NCBI GenBank assembly: GCA_021786385.1
Contig: JAJYNJ010000078.1
Coordinates: 3,922-57,847 of the forward strand
Origin: Chloroflexota bacterium
Lineage (GTDB): Bacteria > Chloroflexota > Limnocylindria > Limnocylindrales > CSP1-4
Length of the DNA: 53,926 bases
Direction: 5' to 3'
The notes beneath the pieces were generated by a model that saw nothing but the letters and a program-made list of their open reading frames with translations, was not told the origin of the DNA and did not search any database. Positions 6,543-15,308 of this stretch are shown here, in pieces. Every line of letters begins with the position of its first letter. Positions within the stretch are counted from its first letter, which is position 1. Made by a program: the position numbers and the translations under genes.

Positions 6543-9043
6543 CGGCTGAACAGGCCGAGCGCCTGGGGATCGGACCCAGCGAAGCGTATCGGCTGGCGGC
6601 GATCACGTCGCCAGGAGAACTGGGCCGGCTCATGGAACGGGCCGTCGCGGTGCGGGACGAACGCGGGAGCGGCACCATCACCTACTCTCCCAAGGTCTTC
6701 ATCCCGCTCACGAAACTCTGCCGCGACGTCTGCCACTACTGCACGTTCGCCCGGCCGCCGAGGCGCGGTGAGGCCGGCTACCTGCGCAGCGACGAGGTTC
6801 TGGCGCTCGCCCACGCCGGTGCTGCGGCCGGCTGCCACGAGGCGCTCTTCACGCTGGGGGACAAGCCGGAGCGGCGCTACCAGGTGGCGCGCGAGGAACT
6901 CGCCAGGCTCGGCCACTCCACAACTATCGGGTACCTTGCTGAGGTGGCCGGCGCGGTGCTGCGCGAGACGAGCCTGCTCCCGCACGTCAACCCCGGGGTG
7001 ATGGAGCATGACGAGCTGGCGCTGCTACGCACGGTGGCGCCCTCCCAGGGCCTCATGCTGGAGACGACCTCGCGACGCCTCTCGGCGCGTGGTGGTCCGC
7101 ACCACGGTTCGCCCGACAAGGAACCGGAGCGCCGCCTGGCGACGCTGCGAGCCGCAGGGGAACTGGCGATCCCGATCACGTCGGGCATCCTGATCGGGAT
7201 CGGCGAGACGCGCGAGGAGCGGATCGACGCGCTCTTCGCGATCGCGGAGCTGCACGCCCGGTACGGACACGTTCAGGAGGTGATCGTCCAGAACTTTCGC
7301 GCCAAGCCCGGTACGCGCATGGCCGCTGCCCCAGAGCCGAGCCTCGACGAGCACCTCTGGACGGTCGCGGTCGCCCGGCTCATCTTGGGAGCCACCGTGC
7401 ACCTCCAGGCCCCTCCGAACCTGACGGGGGACTTCGGGCGCCTGCTGGACGCTGGGATCGACGACTGGGGCGGCATCTCGCCACTGACGATCGACCACGT
7501 GAACCCCGAGGCACCGTGGCCGACGCTGGCGCGGCTCCGCGAGGTGACCGCCTCCCGCGGCCTGGCGCTGCAGCCGCGCCTGCCCGTCTACCCCGAGTAC
7601 GTGCTCCGGGCGGAACGCTGGATCGACCCGGCCGTTCTGCCCTTCGTGCTCCGGAGCGCGGATGGCCAGGGACTCGCGCGGGACGTGGACTGGTTCGCCG
7701 GATTGACCGCGGACAGTCCGCCCCTGACCGCGATCACGGGCGAAGAGTTCGGTCGTCCGAGCGAGCCCCGCCCGGCGGGCGACGGCTGCGAGCGCGCCGC
7801 CCCTGCCATCTTCCTCCGACAGGCGGGTCGGCTCTCCTCGATCCTAGCTCGGGCGCGGCACGGCGAGGAGCTCGAAGCGGGGGAGATCGTGCGTCTCTTC
7901 GAGGCCCGAGGCGCGGAGGTGGAGGCCGTGACTCGGGCGGCCGACGCGCTCCGTCGCGAGGTGAACGGCGAGACGGTCACCTACGTGGTCAACCGCAACA
8001 TCAACTACACGAACGTGTGCTCCTTCCGCTGCCAGTTCTGCGCCTTCAGCAAGGGCAAGCTCGCCCCCAGCCTGCGCGGGCGCCCATACCTGCTGCCGAT
8101 CGAGGAGGCCGCGCGGCGCAGCGTCGAAGCCTGGGAGCGCGGCGCCACGGAAGTCTGCCTGCAGGGCGGCATCCACCCCGATTTCACGGGCCGCTTCTAC
8201 CTCGACGTCTGCCGCGCGATCAAGGCCGCGGTGCCTGAGATGCACCTCCACGCCTTTTCGCCGCTCGAGGTGCGCCAGGGCGCCGCCACGCTCGGCATCT
8301 CCGTGCCCGAGTTCCTGGCGCAGCTTCGGGATGCCGGTCTGGGGACGTTGCCGGGCACTGCAGCTGAGATCCTCGACGACGAGGTGCGGGCGGTGATCTG
8401 CCCCGACAAGTTGCGCACCCAGGAGTGGGTGGACGTCGTCATGGCCGCTCATCGCCAGGGCCTGCGCACGACGAGCACGATCATGTTCGGCCACATCGAG
8501 CGCTACGAGGCGTGGGCCCGGCACCTGCTGGTCCTGCGCCGCCTGCAGGACGAGACCGGCGGCATCACGGAGTTCGTGCCGCTTCCCTTCGTGCACCTCG
8601 AGGCGCCCCTCTACCTGAAGGGACGCGCACGCCGGGGGCCCACCTACCGCGAAGCGATCCTGATGCACGCGGTCGCCCGGCTGGCGCTGCACCCGCGCAT
8701 CACGAATATCCAGGCTTCGTGGGTCAAACTGGGGCCGACGGGCGCCGTCGCCGCCCTCCAGAGCGGTGCGAACGACATGGGCGGCACGCTGATGAACGAG
8801 TCGATCTCGCGGGCCGCGGGCGCGACGCACGGCGAGGAACTCCCGCCCGAGGCCATGGAGGCGTTGATCCGCTCGATCGGCCGGCGGCCGGTTCAGCGGA
8901 CGACCCTGTACGGCCGTCCGCCGGAAGCGCAGGTACGCCGCTCCTTCGGCGCCCCGCCGCTGCAGGAGCTGATCTTCTCGGCGTCGATCGAGTGGCGTTC
9001 GCCTGAGCGGCGGTCCGGCGGTCCTGTGCGCGCCGCCGGCTGA
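6539..9043 (+). CDS. fbiC: FO synthase FbiC (fused CofG-CofH)
   Basis: Predicted bifunctional radical-SAM enzyme making FO, the deazaflavin precursor of coenzyme F420, from tyrosine and 5-amino-6-ribitylamino-uracil. In the 834-residue product the N-terminal CofG half carries the radical-SAM cluster CRDVCHYC near residue 60, plus ITSGILIGIGETREERIDAL. The C-terminal CofH half carries CSFRCQFC near 494, CLQGGIHPDFTGRFYLD and TTSTIMFGHIE. Downstream, MGGTLMNESISRAAGA is typical of CofH. The fused form is known from Actinobacteria and Chloroflexota. The GTG at 6539 was chosen for its GTGA overlap with an upstream mini-frame; GTG 6473 is an alternative. It follows the riboflavin operon, which makes its substrate. 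Confidence 0.93.
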   Translation: MTAEQAERLGIGPSEAYRLAAITSPGELGRLMERAVAVRDERGSGTITYSPKVFIPLTKLCRDVCHYCTFARPPRRGEAGYLRSDEVLALAHAGAAAGCHEALFTLGDKPERRYQVAREELARLGHSTTIGYLAEVAGAVLRETSLLPHVNPGVMEHDELALLRTVAPSQGLMLETTSRRLSARGGPHHGSPDKEPERRLATLRAAGELAIPITSGILIGIGETREERIDALFAIAELHARYGHVQEVIVQNFRAKPGTRMAAAPEPSLDEHLWTVAVARLILGATVHLQAPPNLTGDFGRLLDAGIDDWGGISPLTIDHVNPEAPWPTLARLREVTASRGLALQPRLPVYPEYVLRAERWIDPAVLPFVLRSADGQGLARDVDWFAGLTADSPPLTAITGEEFGRPSEPRPAGDGCERAAPAIFLRQAGRLSSILARARHGEELEAGEIVRLFEARGAEVEAVTRAADALRREVNGETVTYVVNRNINYTNVCSFRCQFCAFSKGKLAPSLRGRPYLLPIEEAARRSVEAWERGATEVCLQGGIHPDFTGRFYLDVCRAIKAAVPEMHLHAFSPLEVRQGAATLGISVPEFLAQLRDAGLGTLPGTAAEILDDEVRAVICPDKLRTQEWVDVVMAAHRQGLRTTSTIMFGHIERYEAWARHLLVLRRLQDETGGITEFVPLPFVHLEAPLYLKGRARRGPTYREAILMHAVARLALHPRITNIQASWVKLGPTGAVAALQSGANDMGGTLMNESISRAAGATHGEELPPEAMEALIRSIGRRPVQRTTLYGRPPEAQVRRSFGAPPLQELIFSASIEWRSPERRSGGPVRAAG

Positions 9044-9135
9044 GACCGCGCGCCGGAGGGCGTCGGCTCGCGTGGTAGCGGGCGCGAACGCGACGCGTGC
9101 GCACGTGGTCGCGCCCGAAGTTAGGCCAATGCGCC

Positions 9136-9151
9136 TGTGACAAAGGTCACT
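9136..9151 (+). promoter_or_regulatory. Crp/Fnr-type palindrome upstream of narG
   Basis: TGTGA-N6-TCACT, with a perfect GTGAC-N4-GTCAC core, matches the classic Crp consensus TGTGA-N6-TCACA at nine of ten fixed positions. It lies about 195 bp before the narG GTG. With class II spacing, transcription would start near 9185 with a -10 around CATCCT. The Crp-family regulator at 17635-18591 has a recognition helix (SREVVARAL) that keeps the Arg-Glu-x3-Arg contacts Crp uses to read GTGA. Confidence 0.65.
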
Positions 9152-9232
9152 GCCGTGGCCGGCGTGCGTCGTCATCCTTCCGCCGCGTCCCGCCGCCATG
9201 CTCCGTTGCATGCCCGGAGGAGTTCGCCCTCG

Positions 9233-9274
9233 ATGATGCCAGCGCGGCGCCCCATCCAACTCGTCGGCGCATGA
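9233..9274 (+). CDS. Possible 13-residue leader ORF before narG
   Basis: A strong Shine-Dalgarno sequence (GGAGGAG, 9216-9222) is followed 10 nt later by ATG. It encodes MMPARRPIQLVGA and stops in a TGA that overlaps an ATG (ATGA at 9271) in the narG frame. This looks like a translated leader coupled to a longer NarG form. No similarity is claimed; the support is the ribosome site and the overlap. Confidence 0.35.
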   Translation: MMPARRPIQLVGA

Positions 9275-9317
9275 GGCGCCCAGGCAGGATCGGTCCTCTC
9301 GCCCCAGACGGCCGGAG

Positions 9318-9323
9318 TAGATT
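9318..9323 (+). promoter_or_regulatory. -10-like TAGATT 7 nt before the narG GTG
   Basis: TAGATT-N7-GTG repeats the TAnnnT-N6-8-start arrangement seen before many genes here, so narG may also be read from a leaderless transcript starting at about 9330, independent of the Crp-type site. Confidence 0.45.
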
Positions 9324-9330
9324 CGACCTC

Positions 9331-12300
9331 GTGCAGCGCAGCGCGTCGTCCAGCCGCCCGCCCGCGTCTGGCGAGACCGGCGTCCCCACCGGCCTGGACG
9401 GCCTGCTCGCAGGCGCCCACCGGTACTTCAAGCGCGGCACCCTCTCGGCCGAGGGCTGGAGCCTGCTGACCCGCGGCGGCCGCGACTGGGAGTCCTTCTA
9501 TCGTCACCGCTGGCAGCACGACAGGGTCGTCCGCTCCACGCACGGCGTGAACTGCACGGGCTCCTGCTCCTGGATGGTGTACGTCAAGGACGGCTTCATC
9601 ACATGGGAGACGCAGGCGGTCGACTACCCGTCGGTCGGGCCGGAGATGCCGGAGTACGAGCCGCGCGGCTGTCCCCGCGGCGCGTCGTTCTCCTGGTACA
9701 CGTACTCGCCGCTGCGCGTGAAGTACCCCTACGTGCGTGGCTCGCTGCTCGAGCTGTGGCGGGCAGCGCTGGTGCGCGAGGGGGACCCGGTCGCGGCCTG
9801 GGGCTCCATCGTGGAGGACCCGCAGCTGGCGCAGACCTACAAGCGGCACCGCGGTAAGGGGGGCTTCGTGCGCGCCTCCTGGGACGAGGTGGCCGAGCTG
9901 ATCGCGGCCGCGCACGTCTACACCATCCGACAATACGGGCCCGACCGTGTCGTCGGCTTCTCGCCGATCCCGGCGATGTCGATGGTCTCGTATGCGGCCG
10001 GGACGCGCTTCCTCTCGCTGATCGGAGGCGTGATCCTCTCCTTCTACGACTGGTACGCCGACCTGCCGCCGGCCTCGCCGCAGGTCTTCGGCGACCAGAC
10101 CGACGTGCCCGAGTCGGGCGACTGGTGGAACGCCGGCTACTTGATCGTCTGGGGCACCAACTTGCCCGTCACGCGGACACCGGACGCCCACTTCATGACC
10201 GAGGCACGCTATCGCGGCCAGAAGGTGGTGGTCGTCTCACCCGACTACGCGGACCACACGAAGTTCGCCGACGACTGGCTGCCCGCCCAGCCCGGCACGG
10301 ACGGCGCCCTCGCGATGGCGATGGGCCACGTGATCCTGACCGAATGCTACGTGCAGCGTGACGTGCCCTACTTCCGGGACTACGTGCGGCGCTTCACGGA
10401 CCTGCCCTTCCTGGTCACACTGCGCCCCCGCGGCGGTGACGCTGCGTACGTCGCCGATCGGTTTCTGCACGCGGCCGACCTGGACGGTGCGTCCGCCGCG
10501 AGCGAGCACGCGGCGTGGAAGACGGTCGTGCTCGACGCGACGTCGGGCCAGCCAGCGATCCCGAACGGCTCGCTTGGCTTCCGCCACGGCGATGCGGGCG
10601 CCGGGCGCTGGAACCTCGATCTCGAGGGGATCGACCCGGCGCTTACGCTGTTTGGCCGGCACGACGTGCTCGTGGCGGTCGATCTGCCGCGCTTCGACGA
10701 GGGCGCCACGGAGGGCGGCGGCCTGGTGCGCCGCGGCGTCCCTGCCCGGCGCATCGGCGGGCACCTGGTGACCACGGTCTTCGATCTGCTGCTCGCCCAG
10801 TACGGGGTGCACCGCGAGGGCCTGCCGGGAGACTGGCCAACCGGCTACGCCGACCCGATGCAGCCGTACACCCCCGCCTGGCAGGAGCCGATCACGTCGG
10901 TCCCCGCCGCGACCGTCGTTCGCATCGCCCGCGAGTTCGCCCGCAACGCCGAGCTGACCCACGGGCGCTCGATGATCGCCATGGGCGCCGGCACCAACCA
11001 CTGGTACCACTCCGACCAGATCTATCGCGCGATGCTCTCGCTCCTGTTGTTGTGCGGCTGCGAGGGCGTCAACGGCGGTGGCTGGGCCCACTACGTCGGC
11101 CAGGAGAAGGTGCGCCCGCTGGCCGGCTGGTCGACGGTGGCGTTCGCCGCCGACTGGGTGCGTCCAGCGCGCCAGCAGGCCGGGACACCGTTCTGGTACC
11201 TCGCCACCGACCAGTGGCGCTACGAGGGCTTCGGCGCCGCAGAGCTGGCTTCACCCCTCGGCCGCGGCCTCTTCGCGGGTCGTCAGTTCGTCGACTGCAA
11301 CGTGCAGGCCGCGCGCCTCGGGTGGCTTCCCTCGCACCCCACCTTCGACCGCAATCCACTCGACCTGGTCGACGAGGCCGAACGGCTCGGGAAGGACCCC
11401 GCAGCGCACGTGGTGGACGAGCTGCGCGCAGGCCGCCTGCGCTTCGCCGCCCAGGATCCCGACGACCCGGTCGACTTCCCCCGCGTCCTCACCGTCTGGC
11501 GGGCCAACCTCCTCACCTCGTCGGGCAAAGGGCACGAGTACTTCCTCAAGCACCTCCTGGGGTCACCCACCGCCGACGTACGCGCCGCCGAGTCGCCGCC
11601 GGAGCTGCGCCCACGGGAAGTCGTCTGGCGCGACGCAGCGCCCACGGGGAAGCTGGACCTGCTCGTGACCGCCGACTTCCGCATGACCGGGACGTGCCTC
11701 TTCTCCGACGTCGTGCTCCCGGCCGCGACCTGGTACGAGAAGCACGATCTCTCGACCACCGACTTGCATCCCTTCGTCAACAGCTTCAACCCGGCGATCG
11801 CGCCCCCCTGGGAGGCCCGCACCGACTGGGACACCTTCAGGACGATCGCAGCGGCGTTCTCCCGGCTGGCACGACGGCACCTGGGGGTGCGGCGCGACTT
11901 GATCGCGGTGCCGCTGCTCCACGACAGCCCCGACGAGCTGGCCCAGCCCGACGGGGCTGTGCGTGACTGGACGCAGGGCGAGTGCCAGCCAGTCCCGGGC
12001 CGCACGATGCCCCGGTTCGTCGTGGTGGAGCGCGACTACGCCGCCGTGGCCGAGAAACTGACGGCGCTGGGGCCGCTCGTGGAACAGCTCGGCACGACCG
12101 CCAAGGGGCTCACCTGGACGCCCGATCGCGAGGTGGAGGAGCTCGGCCGCCAGAACGGCTTGGTGCGGGACGGGACGGCCGCCGGACGGCCGTCGCTGGA
12201 GCGGCCGGAGCAGGTCGCCGAGGCGATCCTGGCGCTTTCGGGAACGACCAACGGCCGGCTCGCCGTGGAGAGCTTCCGCGCCCTCGAGCGGCGCACGGGC

Positions 12301-13065
12301 CGGCCGCTCGCGGATCTCGCCGAATCACGCCGCGGCGATCGCATCACCTTCGCCGATACGCAAGCCGGACCACGCACGGTGATCACCTCGGCCGAGTGGT
12401 CTGGGATCGAGGCGGAGGGGCGTCGCTACGCCCCCTTCACCCAGAACGTCGAGCGCCTGGTGCCGTGGCGCACGCTCACTGGGCGCCAGCAGTTCTATCT
12501 CGACCACGCCTGGATGCTCGAGCTCGGTGAGGGCTTGCCGGCCTACCGGCCACCGCTCAACATGCGCCGACATTTCGGGAGCCAGGAGCAGGGGGACGGC
12601 GACGGGCTCGAGGTGACGCTCCGCTACCTGACGCCCCACTCGAAGTTCTCGATCCACTCGGAGTATCTCGACAACTTGCACATGCTGACGCTCTTCCGTG
12701 GCGGGCCGGTGATCTGGCTGAGCCGGGAGGATGCGGCGCGGATCGGTGTCCACGACAACGACTGGATCGAGGCCTACAACCGGAACGGCGTGGTTTCCTG
12801 CCGGGCGGTGGTGACGCACCGGCTGCCGGCCGGCGTCTGCTACATGTACCACGCCAAGGATCGCCACGTGGACACGCCGCGCACCGAGCTGACCGGCAAA
12901 CGGGGCGGCACCGACAATTCGTTGACGCGCCTCGTCATGAAGCCGACCCACATGATCGGGGGCTACGCGCAGCTCTCTTGGGGTTTCAACTACTACGGGC
13001 CGACCGGCTCGCAGCGTGACGAGCTGACCGTCATCCGCAAGCGCGGCAGGGCGGCGGGTTTCTGA
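9331..13065 (+). CDS. narG: Respiratory nitrate reductase alpha subunit NarG
   Basis: Molybdopterin catalytic subunit predicted to reduce nitrate to nitrite at the cytoplasmic face of the membrane. The 1244-residue product (E. coli NarG is 1247) shows RYFKRGT, WQHDRVVRSTHGVNCTGSC with the His/Cys ligands of the FS0 cluster, EPRGCPRGASFSWY, YGPDRVVGFSPIPAMSM, DQTDVPESGDWW and TRTPDAHFMTEARY. The C-terminal MGD-binding part has HSKFSIHSEYLDN and GGYAQLSWGFNYYGP. GTG 9331 gives the usual length and sits 7 nt after TAGATT. ATG 9271, coupled to a mini-frame, would add 20 residues. No Tat signal is visible. narH follows 3 bp later. Confidence 0.95.
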   Translation: MQRSASSSRPPASGETGVPTGLDGLLAGAHRYFKRGTLSAEGWSLLTRGGRDWESFYRHRWQHDRVVRSTHGVNCTGSCSWMVYVKDGFITWETQAVDYPSVGPEMPEYEPRGCPRGASFSWYTYSPLRVKYPYVRGSLLELWRAALVREGDPVAAWGSIVEDPQLAQTYKRHRGKGGFVRASWDEVAELIAAAHVYTIRQYGPDRVVGFSPIPAMSMVSYAAGTRFLSLIGGVILSFYDWYADLPPASPQVFGDQTDVPESGDWWNAGYLIVWGTNLPVTRTPDAHFMTEARYRGQKVVVVSPDYADHTKFADDWLPAQPGTDGALAMAMGHVILTECYVQRDVPYFRDYVRRFTDLPFLVTLRPRGGDAAYVADRFLHAADLDGASAASEHAAWKTVVLDATSGQPAIPNGSLGFRHGDAGAGRWNLDLEGIDPALTLFGRHDVLVAVDLPRFDEGATEGGGLVRRGVPARRIGGHLVTTVFDLLLAQYGVHREGLPGDWPTGYADPMQPYTPAWQEPITSVPAATVVRIAREFARNAELTHGRSMIAMGAGTNHWYHSDQIYRAMLSLLLLCGCEGVNGGGWAHYVGQEKVRPLAGWSTVAFAADWVRPARQQAGTPFWYLATDQWRYEGFGAAELASPLGRGLFAGRQFVDCNVQAARLGWLPSHPTFDRNPLDLVDEAERLGKDPAAHVVDELRAGRLRFAAQDPDDPVDFPRVLTVWRANLLTSSGKGHEYFLKHLLGSPTADVRAAESPPELRPREVVWRDAAPTGKLDLLVTADFRMTGTCLFSDVVLPAATWYEKHDLSTTDLHPFVNSFNPAIAPPWEARTDWDTFRTIAAAFSRLARRHLGVRRDLIAVPLLHDSPDELAQPDGAVRDWTQGECQPVPGRTMPRFVVVERDYAAVAEKLTALGPLVEQLGTTAKGLTWTPDREVEELGRQNGLVRDGTAAGRPSLERPEQVAEAILALSGTTNGRLAVESFRALERRTGRPLADLAESRRGDRITFADTQAGPRTVITSAEWSGIEAEGRRYAPFTQNVERLVPWRTLTGRQQFYLDHAWMLELGEGLPAYRPPLNMRRHFGSQEQGDGDGLEVTLRYLTPHSKFSIHSEYLDNLHMLTLFRGGPVIWLSREDAARIGVHDNDWIEAYNRNGVVSCRAVVTHRLPAGVCYMYHAKDRHVDTPRTELTGKRGGTDNSLTRLVMKPTHMIGGYAQLSWGFNYYGPTGSQRDELTVIRKRGRAAGF

Positions 13066-13068
13066 GCC

Positions 13069-14637
13069 ATGCGCGTGATGGCCAACGTCGGCATGGTCAT
13101 GAACCTCGACAAGTGCATCGGCTGCCACACCTGCAGCGTGACCTGCAAGCAGGTCTGGACCAACCGCTCAGGCGCCGAGTACATCTGGTTCAACAACGTC
13201 GAGACGAAACCCGGCTTGGGCTACCCACGCCGGTACGAGGACCAGGAGCACTGGAAGGGTGGCTGGGAGCTCGATCGGCGCGGTCGCCTGCGCCTCAAGG
13301 GCGGGGGCTCGATCCGCAGGATCCTGACGATCTTCGCCAATCCCGACCTGCCCGGCCTCGACGACTACTACGAGCCCTGGACGTACGACTACGAGACCCT
13401 CGTCACGGCGCCGCTCTCCGAGCACGACCCGGTCGCCAGCCCGCGCTCCCAGCTGACCGGGCGACCGATCCGCCCCACCTGGGGCACGAACTGGGAGGAC
13501 GACCTCGCCGGCGCGCCGGAGACCGCTTCCGGCGACCCGAACCTGCGCGCGCTCGAGCCGCAGGTGCAGTTCGCCTACGAGCAGGCCTTCATGTTCTACC
13601 TGCCGCGGATCTGCGAGCAGTGCCTCAACCCCTCGTGCGTGGCCTCGTGTCCATCGGGCGCGATCTACAAACGCGAAGAGGACGGGATCGTGCTGGTGGA
13701 CCAGGACAAGTGCCGCGGCTGGCGCTTCTGCGTCTCGGGGTGCCCGTACAAGAAGGTCTACTTCAACCACAAGAGCGGCAAGGCCGAGAAGTGCACCTTC
13801 TGCTACCCGCGCATCGAGGCCGGTTTGCCGACCGTCTGCTCGGAGACCTGTGTGGGGCGCCTGCGCTATGTCGGGATCGTCCTCTACGACGCCGATCGGG
13901 TGGAGGCGGCTGCCTCCGAACGGGACCCCCGGTGCCTGCGCGAGGCGCAGCTGGGCATCTTCCTCGACCCGGCCGATCCAGCCGTGCGGGAAGCGGCCTG
14001 CCGCGACGGGATCCCCGCTGACTGGATCGAGGCCGCGCGACGCTCGCCCGTCTACGCCCTGGCGGTCCACTTCGGCGTGGCACTGCCGTTGCACCCCGAA
14101 TACCGGACGCTGCCGATGGTCTGGTACGTGCCGCCTCTCTCGCCGGTGGTGAGCGCGGCTGCCGCCGGTCGTGGCGCCGAACCCGACCCTGATGACGTCT
14201 TCCACGCCATCGACGAGCTGCGCATCCCGATCGGATACCTCGCCAATCTGCTCGCGGCAGGGGACCGCGGGGCCGTTCGGGACGTGCTGCGGCGCCTCGC
14301 CGCCATGCGGGCGTTCATGCGCCGCCGGGAGGTGGAGGGGGTCACGGACGAGACGATCCCGGCCGCGGTCGGGATGGACGTGCCCGAGATCGAGCGGCTC
14401 TACCGGCTACTCGCCATCGCGAAGTACGAGGACCGCTATGTGGTGCCGCCCGCGCACCGCGAGAGCGCCGACCGCCTGCTGGCCGCCACCGACACCGACT
14501 TCGGCTGCGCTGTCGACGACGAAGATCGGTTCGCCGACAGCGCCCAGGCATATCGCCAGCAGCTGGTGCAGCTCGACCTGCCGGGGACGCGGCGACGAGG
14601 TCTCACCGCAGGCAACCCGCCGGAGGGCGCCGCATGA
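13069..14637 (+). CDS. narH: Respiratory nitrate reductase beta subunit NarH
   Basis: Iron-sulfur subunit that wires electrons from NarI heme to NarG. The 522-residue product has four Cys groups: CIGCHTCSVTC near residue 16; CEQCLNPSCVASCPSGAIY near 182; CRGWRFCVSGCPYKK near 217, where Trp replaces a Cys as in the 3Fe-4S site of NarH; and CTFCYPRIEAGLPTVCSETC near 244. This is the standard 3[4Fe-4S] + 1[3Fe-4S] set. The C-terminal third (about 350-500) is the helical NarH-specific region. It starts 3 bp after narG and overlaps narJ (ATGA). Confidence 0.96.
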   Translation: MRVMANVGMVMNLDKCIGCHTCSVTCKQVWTNRSGAEYIWFNNVETKPGLGYPRRYEDQEHWKGGWELDRRGRLRLKGGGSIRRILTIFANPDLPGLDDYYEPWTYDYETLVTAPLSEHDPVASPRSQLTGRPIRPTWGTNWEDDLAGAPETASGDPNLRALEPQVQFAYEQAFMFYLPRICEQCLNPSCVASCPSGAIYKREEDGIVLVDQDKCRGWRFCVSGCPYKKVYFNHKSGKAEKCTFCYPRIEAGLPTVCSETCVGRLRYVGIVLYDADRVEAAASERDPRCLREAQLGIFLDPADPAVREAACRDGIPADWIEAARRSPVYALAVHFGVALPLHPEYRTLPMVWYVPPLSPVVSAAAAGRGAEPDPDDVFHAIDELRIPIGYLANLLAAGDRGAVRDVLRRLAAMRAFMRRREVEGVTDETIPAAVGMDVPEIERLYRLLAIAKYEDRYVVPPAHRESADRLLAATDTDFGCAVDDEDRFADSAQAYRQQLVQLDLPGTRRRGLTAGNPPEGAA

Positions 14638-15308
14638 GCGCTCCTCCGGCCACGCGTCACGCGTCCCCCGAGCAGCGCGATCCGCACGCCCGCCTCTACG
14701 CGCTCGCGTCGCTCCTCCTCCAGTACCCCGAGCCCGATCTCCTGACGCGGCGCGAAGCGGTCGTGGCCGCAGCCGAGGCGCTGCCCTCCTCCCCACAGCG
14801 GGCCGCGTTGCGGCGCTTCCTGGTGTACTGGCTCGCGACGCCGGGGACGAGGCTCGCCGAGGAGTACGTGGCGACCTTCGACCTGCAGAAGCGGTGCGGC
14901 CTCTACCTCAGCTACTACCTCTTCGGGGACCGGCGTCAACGGGGCGTGACGTTCCTGCGCCTGAAGCAACTCTACGAGGCCGCCGGATGGGAGCTGACCT
15001 CCCGCGAGCTTCCCGACTATCTGCCGCTCATGCTCGAGTTCGCGGCGAACGCGCCGGCCGGCTACGGCGAGGCCGTGTTGCAGGAGTTCCGTCCGTCGCT
15101 CGAGCTGCTGCGCCTCGGCCTCCATGACTTGGTGAGCCCATACGTGCACGTGCTCGATGCGGTGACGCTCGGGCTGCCGCGCCTGACGCACGACCAGCGA
15201 GAGGCGGTGTTGCGGCTGGCGGCCGATGGCCCGCCGACCGAACAGGTTGGACTGGAACCATGCGGCCCGCTCGGCGTGATGCCGTCGGTGCGCGAGGTCT
15301 CGCGATGA
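14634..15308 (+). CDS. narJ: Nitrate reductase assembly chaperone NarJ
   Basis: Predicted cytoplasmic chaperone of the TorD/DmsD/NarJ helical family. It helps insert the molybdenum cofactor into NarG before the complex docks on NarI. The 224-residue product has the family features ALASLLLQYPEPDLL near residue 22, EEYVATFDLQKRCGLYLSYY near 76 and LPDYLPLMLEFAA near 124. It is placed between narH and narI with 4-bp overlaps on both sides, the classic narGHJI order. Confidence 0.93.
   Translation: MSAPPATRHASPEQRDPHARLYALASLLLQYPEPDLLTRREAVVAAAEALPSSPQRAALRRFLVYWLATPGTRLAEEYVATFDLQKRCGLYLSYYLFGDRRQRGVTFLRLKQLYEAAGWELTSRELPDYLPLMLEFAANAPAGYGEAVLQEFRPSLELLRLGLHDLVSPYVHVLDAVTLGLPRLTHDQREAVLRLAADGPPTEQVGLEPCGPLGVMPSVREVSR

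Larger units (their letters stand above)
9044..9330 (+). other. Nar leader and promoter region
   Basis: The 287 bp between fbiC and narG hold a Crp-type palindrome (9136-9151), a strong ribosome site with a 13-codon frame (9216-9274) and TAGATT (9318-9323). No other gene or terminator is seen. Confidence 0.6.

Noticed and set aside
7844-9259. Long minus-strand open frame of 471 codons opposite fbiC
   Set aside because: It lies antisense to the clear CofH domain. Its translation is Arg/Gly/Val-rich without motifs, which is typical of the shadow frame in high-GC DNA.
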